64,000 nucleotides of DNA from Linum tenue (Eukaryota; Streptophyta; Magnoliopsida; Malpighiales; Linaceae): the NCBI GenBank assembly GCA_946122785.1, contig CAMGYJ010000004.1:60086679-60150678 (forward strand), written 5' to 3'. A program made the position numbers and the translations under genes. Of the stretch, positions 1-11,352 are shown in pieces (position 1 is the first letter of the stretch; the number at the start of each line of letters is the position of its first letter). The notes under the pieces are model-generated. The model saw nothing but the letters and a program-made list of their open reading frames with translations. It did not search any database and had not been told where the DNA came from.

Positions 1-92
1 CGTGAATGGGTCAACCCAATTCGTTTTCTTGTCCAATTGTAGAACCTTTTTGCTGTTGGAATCCTTATCCAATGCGGATACGGTGTGCATGC

Positions 93-285
93 GGTCGACC
101 TCTTACTAATGAGGTCGACCTGATAGGTGCACAATGGTCGGCCTATGAGGTATTTGAGTTGACCTTTCATTCTGTTATACCACCAAAGAGGTCGACCATT
201 TTATGTAGATGGTCGACCGCGTCTCTGAACCTCACATAACTGAATTTGTCAATTCAATCGACCGCCTTGTGGATTAGGTCGACCG
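93..285. repeat. Cluster of GGTCGACC palindromes
   Basis: Five exact copies of the 8-bp palindrome GGTCGACC lie at 93-100, 113-120, 190-197, 211-218 and 278-285. Near-copies lie at about 136 (GGTCGGCC), 159 (GTTGACC) and 257 (TCGACCG). A similar cluster occurs at 47784-48006. The pattern resembles the short motif arrays found near the ends of plant DNA transposons, but no terminal inverted repeat was found here. Function is unknown. Confidence 0.6.
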
Positions 286-298
286 AAAAGTCCATATC

Positions 299-320
299 AC
301 GGTGACATACATGTCACCGT
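299..320. other. Perfect short hairpin
   Basis: The arms ACGGTGACAT and ATGTCACCGT are exact inverted repeats of 10 bp separated by 2 bp. No T-run follows and no gene is adjacent. It sits just after the GGTCGACC cluster and may belong to the same repeat. Confidence 0.5.
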
Positions 321-2230
321 AGCAAAATCCAATGCGTAACCACTAAGATTTACGACTGGGGTTAATAACTAATAAGATTTGGAATTTAATGAAGAATTAA
401 ATTAGCCAACAAAACTGAACTTGGGGAAGCCGGCAGGAAATTGGCGCGAGGGGAAAAAGGAGATGGCGCCAACAGCTTCCATTGGATCCTTTTGATTATT
501 TTGTTCTCCTACTACTAATACTGCCTCCATATTATATAATCGGTGATTGGATTCTTCCTCTCATCATTCTTTCTATATATTGCCTGTCGGCCCATAAAGA
601 AAGACTAGCATAAAATTGCAACCAGGCCACTGGACCCAAAATCCTTTTCTTTACCAATTCCTGGTTTGTTTTTGCTCTCAACCTCTTCTATATATGATCT
701 TTGAATTTTCTTTTGGAAAAGAGACTCACTGCATGATTGCATTTAAGTATTGACTAGGGTTTGCAGCAAGTGGTGCCTGCCCCTGCCGACAGTATTTGAA
801 GCATGTACTATCAAACCGTAATTCTTATTGGAACCAACCAATCTATAGGGTAAAATAATATCGAAGCCCACCCGTTAGGAACTGAAAACGGTCGGATAGG
901 AAATACCAGATATCAGGATTCGAATGGGAAGTCATTTTTAAAGGTACGAAACTATTCAAGCGCGATTTTAGTACAAAATATTATATCGTTAACTTCTTCG
1001 GTATGGTTCACTATCAATTGACATATGGCGCTGGTCCGAGAGTTTGATTTGAGGAAGGGTGTAAAGAAAACCAATTGTTCCCGAACAATTCAAGTTGTTG
1101 GGGGTGGAAATGTTCAATTATGAATATCAGATACCACTTACCAACACCCCCATCGCGTCAAATGAAAGCCATCATATACGGGTTTTGAAATTTGCATATG
1201 TCCAAATATCGTGTGCTTGATAAATAGAAGTCATTGGAATTCCAACAGAAACGCCACTCGATCACAAAAGCGCCTCTCACATATACCATGTCAAAAACCA
1301 ATTACTTCCAATAACTCGAATTGTTGAGAAACGTTCAATTATGCCTCGTATAGCAGTAATTCCATGTACCCCACGGCAGAAATTTCTTCTTCTGCATGCA
1401 TGGCATTAGCATAGCCCACAGGATATTAGGTGGTTGGGGGGATACATGATATTATGTTATTGTCATCGAAATTGTATGGTGTGTGTACAAATGCAATGAC
1501 TCCGGCCGGCAGTGAAGATCTCAAGTTGGAAGGATGGGAGATCTCTTTCGTATTAATATTTGGTACGTATTTGCATTATAATTAGTATTATTGGAGGGTT
1601 TCAAATATTTTATAATTATTTATAAATATTAATGAGGCAGCATATATATAATGATAATGGTGATGTGAGAATGGGAAATTTTGTCTCGAGCCTAATGAAC
1701 AATAATTGGTGAAATTGGAGGTTAGGCCTCATCAATCAATTCAATAATATATATTATGGAATGGATGGTTCAATGTTCATGAATTTTGCTCTTTACCTAA
1801 GCCAACATCGATAGTTTTTTTTCTTTTTCTTCCTTGAAAGTGCCAACTAGGCAAGGCATATGTGTCGGTGGAAGCGTGTCCTTTTCATGTATGGTGGTGG
1901 GTTGTGCCAATTATATGATGTTCCATTTCTACCTCCTTCCGCCCCCTCCCTTTTTCTATGGATTTTCTATTCTTCAAAAAAAAAAAAAATTCCAAGACTA
2001 GAATAGTGGGGAGAACCCAAAATAATTTGGGCAGATTTGGTAAAGGGCCATAGTTGTTAAACTAATCATGGGTTTTATTGGTACAAAACTATGTGAAAAA
2101 GTTACAAACTTTGTCAGTATCCCTAAATCGATTACACGTAATTATGCATATTTTGGACCATATTATTTTAGTTGTTTGAATTCTATAATCATCATATTTT
2201 GGAATTTTTAGCTTGATGTTGTACTATGTG
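321..2230. other. AT-rich intergenic DNA without a recognisable gene
   Basis: No ORF with recognisable coding character and no RNA gene was seen on either strand. The stretch contains homopolymer runs, for example the A-run near 1978-1989, and TATATA tracts near 1643. No regulatory assignment is supported. Confidence 0.5.
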
Positions 2231-3560
2231 TAGCTAATTGGTAATGTGTTTCAGTGGTTATTTGAGGCTTGCAAAGAAGAGGAAACAACAGAAATCACGG
2301 TAACAGAGGGATACAGCACGACCAAAGTGTTGGTCGTGAACTTGGAGACTGTTGGACGTAGTCTTGGAGATCATAGCTGGAAGCAAAGATCATGATCGTG
2401 ATCTTTCCCTTCATCAAAGAACACGACCAAATCAAAGATTACGACTATGATCTCCGACGGTGATATTTCCCGTCCACGCGGGTATAACTATTTGGAGCAT
2501 ATTTTTCACAAAGAAGTCATCCTAGAGGGATGAAAAAGTGTGGTGAAGATGTCGAGAGAGGCATGATTTGAAAGGTTTTTTGAAGGAATATTCATCAATC
2601 CAACCCCAAAACTCATCGAAGATTCAAGAAGGGTGGCCAAATCAAGGTAGAGAAAATGGATCTACTAATATGTGTGTCTTCTTCTTTCTCTTTATACACG
2701 CTCTCTTTATGTCTACCTTCTTTAGTTGCTTAGGATATTAGCTTTAGTTCTTAGATTTGATTTCAGTTTATATATAGACCTTAATTGTGATATTAACTTT
2801 AGCTCTTAGATTTGGTTTCAGTTTGTATGTAGACCTTGATTGTGACTTATTCTTTATATCTATTGATGTTTTATCATGTTATAGTTAGTTGTCATTATTT
2901 GTTTTTTTCTAGTTAGATTAGTATAGTTCACATTCAGACCTTTCCACTTAATTGACTAGATAGTAGTTTGAGGTCGAGAGCAGTAGTAGACCTAAAGCAC
3001 CTGAGGAATACGACCTTGAAGCCACTATACTATATCATTTAACTAAGGTATAATTGACTTGGTAGACAAAGTAGAGTTAAAGGCATTGAGTTTGATTATA
3101 ACTTGATATCTCACCATATTTTTGGCACCTTTCCCAATGACTTTAGGTTACTATGAAAGAATTAGAGCAAGTACTTTAGTCTTGTATGTGTTTTATTTCT
3201 TCTTATACCTTATGTATTCGTTTGTGTTTCTTATTTTAGTATTCTTCCACCACTCTTCTCTTAAAATGGGTGGTTTGTGTTTCTTTGATTTTTTTTCTTG
3301 TCGTGTTTGTGTGTTTTCAGTTATGAAAAGATGAATCTCTATGGCAATCACAACAAGTGGGGTACCTTCGACCTTATGGTTGGCACATCCACATGGAGTT
3401 TTCAAAGTTCTTCAAGCCGTGTGTTCCAATTTCAAAAACATTCACTCATTTTTTGGGAATTTAGGATCAATTTCTTGCACATTAAGCCAATGAAACACTA
3501 GGTTGTGCATATTTGTGATGTTTCAGGTCATAGAGCAAGAATGAGGGCTTAGGAGCAAGT
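2231..3560 (+). mobile_element. Probable LTR-retrotransposon-derived DNA (degraded)
   Basis: The segment ends with a run at about 3118-3140 (TTTTTGGCACCTTTCCCAA). This resembles a decayed form of the TTGGCGCCGTTGCCGGGG block that follows the 5' LTR in many plant gypsy-type elements. The preceding region would then be LTR or leader sequence. A 55-bp tandem duplication lies at about 2734-2843 (unit with GATATTA...TTTAG...CTTAGATTTG). No intact coding sequence remains. The call rests on resemblance only. Confidence 0.3.
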
Positions 3561-3576
3561 TTCGGGGCATTTGGAG

Positions 3577-3785
3577 CATTGGCGGAGCTAGGTGAGAAGA
3601 TGTGGGGTCCATGGATCCCACTTGGAAAATAAATATACCTTAAAAATAATGAAAATTTAAGATAAAGTTAGTAGGTTTTGAACCATGGACCCCATCTTCA
3701 TAAGATGGTAATTTTACCATTGAGAGAAACATTACATGTTATTAAGTTTGGACCCCACTAAATTATATTTCTAGCTACGCTAATG
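3577..3785. mobile_element. hAT-type MITE, 209 bp, with 8-bp target duplication
   Basis: The left end CATTGGCGGAGCTAG and the right end CTAGCTACGCTAATG are terminal inverted repeats matching at 13 of 15 positions. The element is flanked by an exact 8-bp duplication, ATTTGGAG, at 3569-3576 and 3786-3793. Eight-bp duplications are the signature of hAT-superfamily transposition. The interior has no coding capacity, so the element is non-autonomous. Confidence 0.8.
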
Positions 3786-3793
3786 ATTTGGAG

Positions 3794-5215
3794 AGCGGGC
3801 GGGATTTGGACACTGAGAAGGCAATTTACATGGTCTAGGAAGTCTGTTCCCTGACTGTGGATCAGGGCTTTGGAAAATGGACCTCGGACAGAGAATTCCA
3901 TGGTCTGGTGTGTGCTATTATATGATCGGGGAATAGGAGAGGCTGACTGGGGAATTGAGTTTGAGGCGACTAACCCAAGCGCACCGTTTTGATGTTACAC
4001 GACCTGGAATCATATTCTCCGACTGTGTAACACGATCGGGGAACATCATAGCTGCTGGTATAAAGAGGATTTTTGGATTTTTCTTCAAGGGAGATTCTTT
4101 GGACCAAAAATCGAGCTCAGAGCTTTGTGGAGAGAAAAAGCTACAAAAGATCGCCCAAGTAGCAATTTGGAGCATCTCTGATGACCATTGGATCTAGATT
4201 TCCTTCCATTGGAGTGGCAGACAACTACCTGGAGCAGAATTTTACTTCAGCCATCATAACCCGTTGATTTCCACTTCAGCCATCATGTTTCCATCTTACT
4301 CCATGGAGTAAACCTCCTCTGTACTTGGGTATGAATAACAATAGCTTTGTATGCTAACAAATCATTGTATGAACCCTTAATTCCTAAATATTGGCATTAT
4401 TTATGCAATTGATGCATTTTCCAGAATTCATTGAGTCCTTATCACATTCTTTTCGATTTATGCTTTAACCTAAGAGAGATAAAATATGATTAGGTTGATA
4501 GAGCATCCTAAATTTGAAGTAGTGAATTGATTCATTTCTCTGTACTGCATTCAAACCCCAGTAGTGGAAGTTTAATTGAATTGCCTTGGTAGTTTATTCC
4601 GTTGAGGATAATTTCCCACCTGGTACACTATTCAAGAGGGTTTGGATTACTTCAGTCGAGATTTCAGACTATCTAAGAAGTTTCTGCAGTCCAAATGTCA
4701 ATGGAAATGAATTAAAGAGTTTCTGCAGTCCTAACTACTGGCTAGGGGCACGCATACTTGAGTGGCTTTTGTATTTGAATCAATCCACATTGTTTAGGTT
4801 TTTTTCTTAGTAATATTCACTACAATCAAACACTAGATAACTGCACCAATCACCGAGTAATAGTAATTTTTGGGCCCCAGATTGACATATAAGCTTAGAA
4901 CCACTATATTGCATCCTAAGTCGTAGTTGCACTTGGCTACTTCTTAGTGTGTTGGTTTTAGCAAGTCAATAAGTCGTCTTTATGATCATTAACCGTACTT
5001 CCATGGTTACCAAGTTCCCCACCATTTTAAAAAGAACATATTTCACAACCCATGGAAACTTCCAAGGTGGATCTTTCTATGGAACGTATGATGGTGACGA
5101 GTGAGAGAATAATGATGAAAATTGAGGCCAATGAGAGAGCTCTTTCCTCTCTACCTCCAAAGCCAAAAAGAAAATGTGAACTATAATTTGAGAGCTTCAT
5201 GATTAAAAGTAAGAA
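3794..5215. other. Non-coding, probably retroelement-derived DNA
   Basis: No gene was found. The stretch at about 4310-4345, with start/stop-poor AT-rich text and CTTGGGTATGAA, resembles the end region of plant LTR retrotransposons. There are no coding domains to confirm it. Confidence 0.3.
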
Positions 5216-5219
5216 AGTA

Positions 5220-6010
5220 CCCTTTGGAGAAGCAAATTCCTCACCTTTCTACTTCTGATTCCAACCCTATACAAGGCTTCGATGAGTCAGCTAAGAGGGT
5301 AGAGGATCAAGAAGAGTGCATAAATCTATTTAATAATGATACTCCTTGGATTCACGTTTTTGCTCCTATTCAACAGGAAGATAAAGATGGTGAGGCAAGG
5401 AATCGAGATGTTGTGAAGCAGGTAGGGATGTTCAAGCTTTGATTGCAGTGCGATTGAATCGGGCTTGGGGAAAACGGAAAAGAGAAGTGAGCTAGACATA
5501 CATAAGGTTCTAGGTGAATGTTTGGTCTTACCCAATGACCCTCAAGCTTCGATTCTTCCTTTGGAAATTCTTCTGTTGCATTCTTCCAACACAAAGGCGT
5601 TGTTGGAGAAGATGATTAAAGTGTTGGTCAGGTGTCCAGTGTGCTGGGTAGAGAAAGAGACAATGGAACATTTGTTTATTTCTTGATTAGTGGTAGGCTT
5701 CCTTTTGGAAGCTGATGGTTTGCAACCCATGCTGTAGGTCTGATGGTAGAGAATTTCACAATTTTTCTATGTCGAGTTTTGGATAGAGACCCATATGCTA
5801 AACATATAATCCTGATTCTGACATTACTTTGGCATATATAGAAGGCAAACAACTTGGTGGTGTTTGAGTTTAAACATATTCGTATCTCACTATTGGAACA
5901 CTCATATAGGTTGCAGGTTCAAGACTGGTTGGGGGTTCTTATATGCGGGGTACAGACCAATGCGGGAGGGGACCAGGGGTCATTGGTAGCTCACCAGGGT
6001 ATGGTGCAAT
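5220..6010 (+). mobile_element. Decayed LINE fragment (zinc-binding RT C-terminal region)
   Basis: Plus-strand translation around 5620-5690 reads VRCPVCWVEKETMEHLF, which matches the zf-RVT module of plant L1-type LINEs. The intact copy at 16.8-17.8 kb has RCPVCWASAETMEHLF. Weaker similarity to that copy (tryptophan-rich region, then a segment before RNase H) continues to about 6000 but is broken by stop codons. It is a relic of the same LINE family in opposite orientation. Confidence 0.6.
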
Positions 6011-6098
6011 TATAAAGGGCGACATGTTTCTTTGATGAGGTCGTGTGTAGTGGATCACATGTGACAGTTAGGATAGTTACTTCACATCACCTCCAACC

Positions 6099-7110
6099 TC
6101 AGTTTAAAAACCAAACCATCTGAATAGACCCATAAAAGTCAGGAAGTAGGACTCCTTTTGACCACCAAGAGGATGCTTTATCGAACACCATGTTGCGTGA
6201 CACATAACAGTTGCTTGTTGTCGGGTCACAACATCTCCATCCTTTTTGTTGGTTTTCATAGCCGACAAAAATGCACCGGACCACTTTTTTCAAACTTGCT
6301 TTGATCATGGTTTGGTACAAACACGCAGCACAACCAAATACTGAGAAATGGGTGACATTGGGCTTCAACTTCCATAACTTCTCATAGTGTGACACAAACC
6401 CCAACTTAGGCTTAGGTAATCTATTGACGTCTTGACGACATGAGCAAAGTCTTCATACATTCTGTCCAAAACTTAGCAGGAATATTTTTTGCGTGTAGCA
6501 TACTCCATTTTGTTATGGAGTACTTGGGAAGGTCAACTGACGTAATAGTCGGTACTCCTTGAGAAATTGTGTGAATATGATTGAGGTGTACTCTCCTCCA
6601 TTGTAGTATGTAGACACTTGATCGTCTAACAGACTTCGCATTCAAAGAGTTCCTTGAACATTTTAAACTTTTCAAATGCCTCTGGTTTTTGTTTAATGAA
6701 GTCAACCCGAACATATCTTGAGAAATCATCAATGAAAGTAATCGGGTACTTCATTCCAGACACATATGTTTTCTTCACATGTCTAAACACGTCTGAATGG
6801 ACAGGTTCTAGAGACAATTTATACTTAAATTTTGAGTCTTCATAGGGTAGCTTATGAGCTTTTCTATACTGGCATCCAACACATACTATAACTTTACATA
6901 TATCAAGTTGAGTAAGTCTTTTGAGCATGGACTTCTTCATCATCCCTCTAAACTTCTTATAGCCAACTTCTAGACGATCATGCCATAAGCTTGACGTCTC
7001 ATTCCTTCTTGTCTTGTGAACATAAGCAACTTCTGTCTTTGCATGATCGGATAAGAAGTTGGTTGTTAGCTTTGATACACCTTCACATCTCTAGGACCAA
7101 ATACCACATA
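6099..7110 (-). mobile_element. Decayed Ty1/copia polyprotein fragment (GAG-pre-integrase and integrase)
   Basis: Three minus-strand reading frames follow one another in the expected order. 6943-6626 carries CVGCQYRKAHKLPY, then HSDVF and TFIDDFSRYVRV, as in the zinc/GAG-pre-integrase and integrase core of copia elements. 6732-6421 continues integrase in another frame. 6404-6099 carries FVGYENQQKGWRCCDP and a SRNMVFDEAS-like block, typical of the region between integrase and reverse transcriptase. The frame changes show it is a pseudogene. No LTRs were identified. Confidence 0.75.
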
Positions 7111-7253
7111 ACTGCCAGATGCTGTCAGTTGTGATATTGACATCAGATTCTTTCACATTCCAGGGACGTGGTCATTGGCGGAGGAAGGTGGAGAGGAGTG
7201 GGGTCCTAGGACCCCACTCGACAAAAATGGGACAACATTTGTTATACACAAAT

Positions 7254-7885
7254 CCCTTCTTTTTAAGGTCTAGTTAGGAATTTCCAAGTAATCTACTTCT
7301 CATACTATTCTCATCCACGTTCCATAAAAATTCATTGCAAGCTATCTCAACTTTTTTACAGGTTCCCCTGTGGGGGGATTCCGATCAACTATCTTGGAGT
7401 CACATTTTTTTAGGCAAGCTTAACTCTCGAGATTGTCAGGTGCTTGTTGATAAAATTACAAAAAGATTGAGATGTTGGTGGGACAAGCTATTGAGTTATG
7501 CAAGTAAAATTCAGTTAGTTTCTTCAGTTATAACAAGTATCTGTTAGTTTTGTATGAATTTGTTTTTACTGCTACAGAATGTTTTAAAATAAGTTGAGAT
7601 AGCTTGTAATGAAGTTTTATGGAATGTGGATGAGAATAGTATGAAAAGTAGATTGCTTGGAAATTCCTAACTAGACCTTAAAAAGAAGGGATTTGTGTAT
7701 AAGGAATTTTGTTTCTGGATGAATTTGTTTTTACCGCCACAGAATGTTTTAAAATAAGTTGAGATAGCTTGCAATGAATTTTTATGGAACGTGGATGAGA
7801 ATAGTATGAGAACTAGATTACTTGGAAATTCCTAACTAGACCTTAAAAAGAAGGGATTTGTGTATAACAAATTTTGTTTCTGGAC
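7254..7885 (+). mobile_element. Rearranged LINE reverse-transcriptase relic with 165-bp tandem duplication
   Basis: Plus-strand frames at about 7366-7545 encode a decayed RT C-terminal segment: a YLGV-like block, then KLNSRDCQVLVDKITKRL and SYASKIQLVSSV, as in plant L1 elements. A unit starting GAATTTGTTTTTAC is duplicated in tandem at 7556-7720 and 7721-7885. An inverted partial copy of the same sequence lies at about 7254-7345. The structure is a rearranged and amplified LINE relic with no coding potential. Confidence 0.6.
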
Positions 7886-8987
7886 CTTTATTCGATTTTT
7901 CGGTTCTTGGCTGAACCAACCAGTAGGTCCTTCGACCCTCAAAGCAATACGGTATGTTGCTTCTACGTTGTTCAACTAACACTCAAAGCTTGTATTATAT
8001 ACTTTTAAGAAATGTATGAGACAGTTTCTCTGAAGCTGGTTCAATTTGGATGGCCTAGATAAAAAAAAATTATATTAATGGGTAGTTCATTTTGAGATGT
8101 AGCATCGAACTCAGTATCATCTTGGATTGGAAACAATTCTACCGTATAGGGAGACTGCAAAACCTTCCATTGGTGGTAGTGACAGTAATCTCACCTGGAA
8201 TGGGGTGTCAAGGAAGAAGTATAGGTACTACTTAACGGATTCTAAACTAGAACCTCTAGATTCAAGACTGGTGGTATTACCACTAGACCAAGCTCTTGTT
8301 CCACCATGATTTGTTTGTTTGAATCGTGAATACTTCATTGTTACTTGTTATCACGTCACGTCTTTACAATGTTATACAAGTTTGGTTCGAGCATTAGAAT
8401 CGCGTTGAATGAGATGTTGCCGGCGATATAGAATATGTCTCTATCATGTGTGCATCGACTTATACATGCTTGTGTTTGGTTTGATGCATTGATTAAGCAA
8501 GAGATAACAAGAAGGGACAAGAAACATTAGGAGAAAACTTGAGCTCCAGGATAGCCTCTATTCACAACATTTGTTGGGGATCAAACAATCTGTTCTTGTT
8601 TGTGTGGATTTGACTTCTATGCATTGTCGTTCGTTTGGTGATAGAATCCCATAACATCATGGAGAGGTAACAATGGTGAAGTTTTGCGATTAGGCACGTT
8701 TAGTCCTATACTTGTTTTATGTTTGTCCTGGACCGAATTCATGCCCTAACCTTCAGGAATTGTGTGATGAGTTAGAAGCCATAGAGCAAAAATATACACT
8801 TGTCACAAAATGAGGGAACTCCGAGCATGCATACCTTCATTATTCATAACTTGACCGTTCTTTGATCATAACACAACAATCCGGTTACAATTTAAGGCTA
8901 CAAATTGGTGTATGACATTTCTCAACCCACAAAATTCAGGAGGTACATCCAGCACTCTATCTAACCCAGATAAAGGAACAATCCAAA
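7886..8987. other. Intergenic DNA and CPN20 3' flank
   Basis: Nothing recognisable was found in 7886-8800. The last 100-150 bases before 8988 are probably the 3' untranslated region of the minus-strand CPN20 gene, as judged by position only. Confidence 0.4.
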
Positions 8988-10381
8988 CTACGAGAGGACA
9001 GCCATCACATCCGAAGCCCTAAGGGCAATGTAGTTGGAACCATCAGTGCCCTTGAAGTCATTCCCTGCATACTTGGAGTACAACACAGTGTTTCCTGGGG
9101 AGATAGACAGAGGCTTCGTGTTACCTTCCTCGTCCAGAGGTCCAGGTCCAACTGCTATCACCTGTTTAATCAAATGCAAGTAAGGATCTTAAGCCACAAG
9201 CATAATCTATCAAATCACAGGCACACAGCGTTTCTACTACTAACCGAGCCAATGGAAGGCTTCTCTTTGGATGCCTCTGTGAGCAACAAACCCCCAGCAG
9301 TTTTCTCTTCAGCCACAGCAACCTGGCACCAAGAACATTGAGATGAAATTACAAAGTGGCTCTTCGGCTTTGAAGGCATCACTATAGAAAGGACCGGTAT
9401 CTCAAATGTCAATTGTAATTGCTTCTGAAACAATTACACAATATAATTGGGGCCAATACGACCACAGTTAGCGCATTTATCAAAATATATAGGTGGAGAA
9501 TTTCACCTTGATGAAAACTCTATCATTGAGGGGCTTGAGGTCCTTGATGTCTTCTGTCTCAAGAATACCGACAATGTCGTCTTCCTTCAGTATCAGATGG
9601 CTTTCACCATCGAATTCAACCTCAGTCCCAGCGTACTTGGAATAGACAACCTTGGCACCAGTCTAAACAAGGCAACCACCAAGTTAGTTATACTCTAAAC
9701 TCCTAGGACACAGCATAGACCAGGTAAAGTAGGAATGAAAAAAAGGGAAAGCTTCTACCTTGACACTAATGTCCAAGGTTTTGCTACTAATTGACTTGCC
9801 CTCTCCAACAGCAACAACCTCACCTCCTTGAGGCTTTGACTGTGCTGAAGAGGGGAGCAAAATCCCACCACCAGTTTTCTCCTCCACAGTCTTTATCTTC
9901 ACCAACACTCTGTCACCCAGGGGCTTAATCGACGTATACTGAAAAATCAAGGAATTAAACATTACCATATTTGCAATAACAGAAAAAGGAACCACCTAAT
10001 TCCCTGGTTAAGTGATTCAACCATAGCCAAATCAGAGTGATATTGAAACCAGAATTCAATTCAAAACGAGGTCATTTTTCCTACATTATGGTTTCTTTCA
10101 ACATGACCAACAGGAAACAAGGCGATAATCAGAATAATTGGAACCACCAATTCCTTACATAGACATCAATAATCCAAAACGTTAGCCATGCGAGTTACCT
10201 TTGGGGCGACGACAGTGGCAGCTTGGACAACCAATCCCCGGAAAGAACGTTGGGACAAGCCACCGGCCTTCAATGTCCCGAAAGATGCAAACTTTACCGC
10301 GGAAGGTTTTAGGCCTTCGAAGGAAACCAAGTTCCTGGCCGAAACCGAGATGGAAGATGCTGTGAGCTGAGAGGCCGCCAT
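8988..10381 (-). CDS. CPN20: 20 kDa chaperonin, chloroplastic (Cpn20, double GroES-domain co-chaperonin)
   Basis: This encodes the plastid co-chaperonin that caps the Cpn60 folding chamber. Five coding exons (10199-10381, 9759-9938, 9507-9662, 9245-9322, 8988-9161) join in frame to 256 aa, the usual family length. Residues 1 to about 55 are Ser/Ala/Arg-rich and look like a chloroplast transit peptide. Two tandem GroES domains follow. Domain 1 has [14 protein letters not shown] and [11 protein letters not shown], and domain 2 has [11 protein letters not shown] and [10 protein letters not shown]. Both carry a mobile-loop-like Gly-rich segment. Domain 2 spans exons 3-5 and ends in [13 protein letters not shown] 5'-UTR intron (10394-10485) is likely, with donor CAG/GTAACG and acceptor TTCAG. 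The start at 10381 was chosen because it opens the transit peptide. In Arabidopsis, Cpn20 has also been reported to act in ABA signalling; that is family knowledge, not seen here. Confidence 0.95.
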
Positions 10382-10393
10382 TACTATGCTTTC

Positions 10394-10485
10394 CTGAATC
10401 ACATAACAGCAAAATCCCATCAGGACTTCGCATCCGAAATGTAAACCATGATGGTACAATTAACAAGAGGAAGATGTTACGTTAC
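10394..10485 (-). other. CPN20: Probable 5'-UTR intron of CPN20
   Basis: A donor GTAACG follows TTTTCAG, and an acceptor ending GATTCAG lies 12 bp before the start codon. The intron is 92 bp, similar in size to others in the gene. It is inferred from splice consensus only. Confidence 0.55.
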
Positions 10486-10949
10486 CTGAAAACTGCAGTG
10501 ACTGGTTTGCAAAGAGTAGAGAGGGTTAGGTGGGCGGATTGAGGAGAAGATAAAACCCTAGTTTAGCTTTCACAGTGAAGAGAGCTGAGAGATGGGTTTT
10601 AATTTTGATGATGAGACGATAAGAGGAGACTTCTAGAACTTGGTTTTGGGCGATTTCTCTAAACCGCCGGCTGTACGGAAGCTCTCCTAGAAAACGGGCT
10701 GGTCGTCTGGTGGAAGAGATGGGCTGGAGCAGTCGGATCAGGATCCGCATCGGCAGAGTTAAAAAAGCCCATCTGCATGAAGACGGAAGGAGTGAAACTA
10801 AAAGCAACTGCTGCATGCACTATTCCTTGTAGGGCTCTCGATGCTGTTGGATCTTTTATTTGGGCTCTTGGTAAGAATGGGCCGTCCAGGTTGGATGTCT
10901 CAACTCTCAAGAGTCAACATCCCTTCAACACATTTAACTGTAATAGAAT

Positions 10950-11344
10950 TAGTGATGGCAATTGAATCTGTTTCAAAGGTATTACCCGACTTGGCCTGTA
11001 ATGGAACGGGTATTACCCGTCTCGCAGTATCATGGGGCGGGATATGGATTCCCACTTTCGACACGTCATATCCTGTTATTGGCTCATCTTTATCTCAATT
11101 TTTCAACTAGTTAGACTCAATTGCCCATTTTATTGTTAATTTTTTTCAGCCATAAAGTGTTTTACCCTTTATTTTATCGTGAAATGTAAAATTATGCGTG
11201 TATTTATTTTTTCAAAAGTGGGTCAATCTGCCCCACCCTATAAATGTGCGGTATTATCAGCCCCGACCCGCAGTAGTGTAGGGGCATGGGTATTGAGGTA
11301 CCTACCTACCTGCCACCCCCTCCCCCGCCTCATTGCCATCACTA
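10950..11344. mobile_element. hAT-type MITE, 395 bp, upstream of CPN20
   Basis: The ends TAGTGATGGCAAT and ATTGCCATCACTA are perfect inverted repeats. The flanks AATAGAAT (10942-10949) and AATGGAAT (11345-11352) form an 8-bp duplication with one change. The interior contains short runs of ACCCG/GGGTA-type motifs shared with the element at 18346-18822. It is non-coding. It lies about 570 bp upstream of the CPN20 start codon and may affect that promoter. Confidence 0.8.
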
Positions 11345-11352
11345 AATGGAAT

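Noticed and set aside
93..285. GGTCGACC array considered as CRISPR
   Set aside because: The repeats are only 8 bp, the spacing is irregular and the genome is a plant's. CRISPR arrays do not occur in plant nuclear DNA.
10777..11110. Plus-strand ORFs (62 and 89 codons) upstream of CPN20
   Set aside because: No family recognised, and the second runs into the MITE at 10950. They are probably chance ORFs in promoter DNA.
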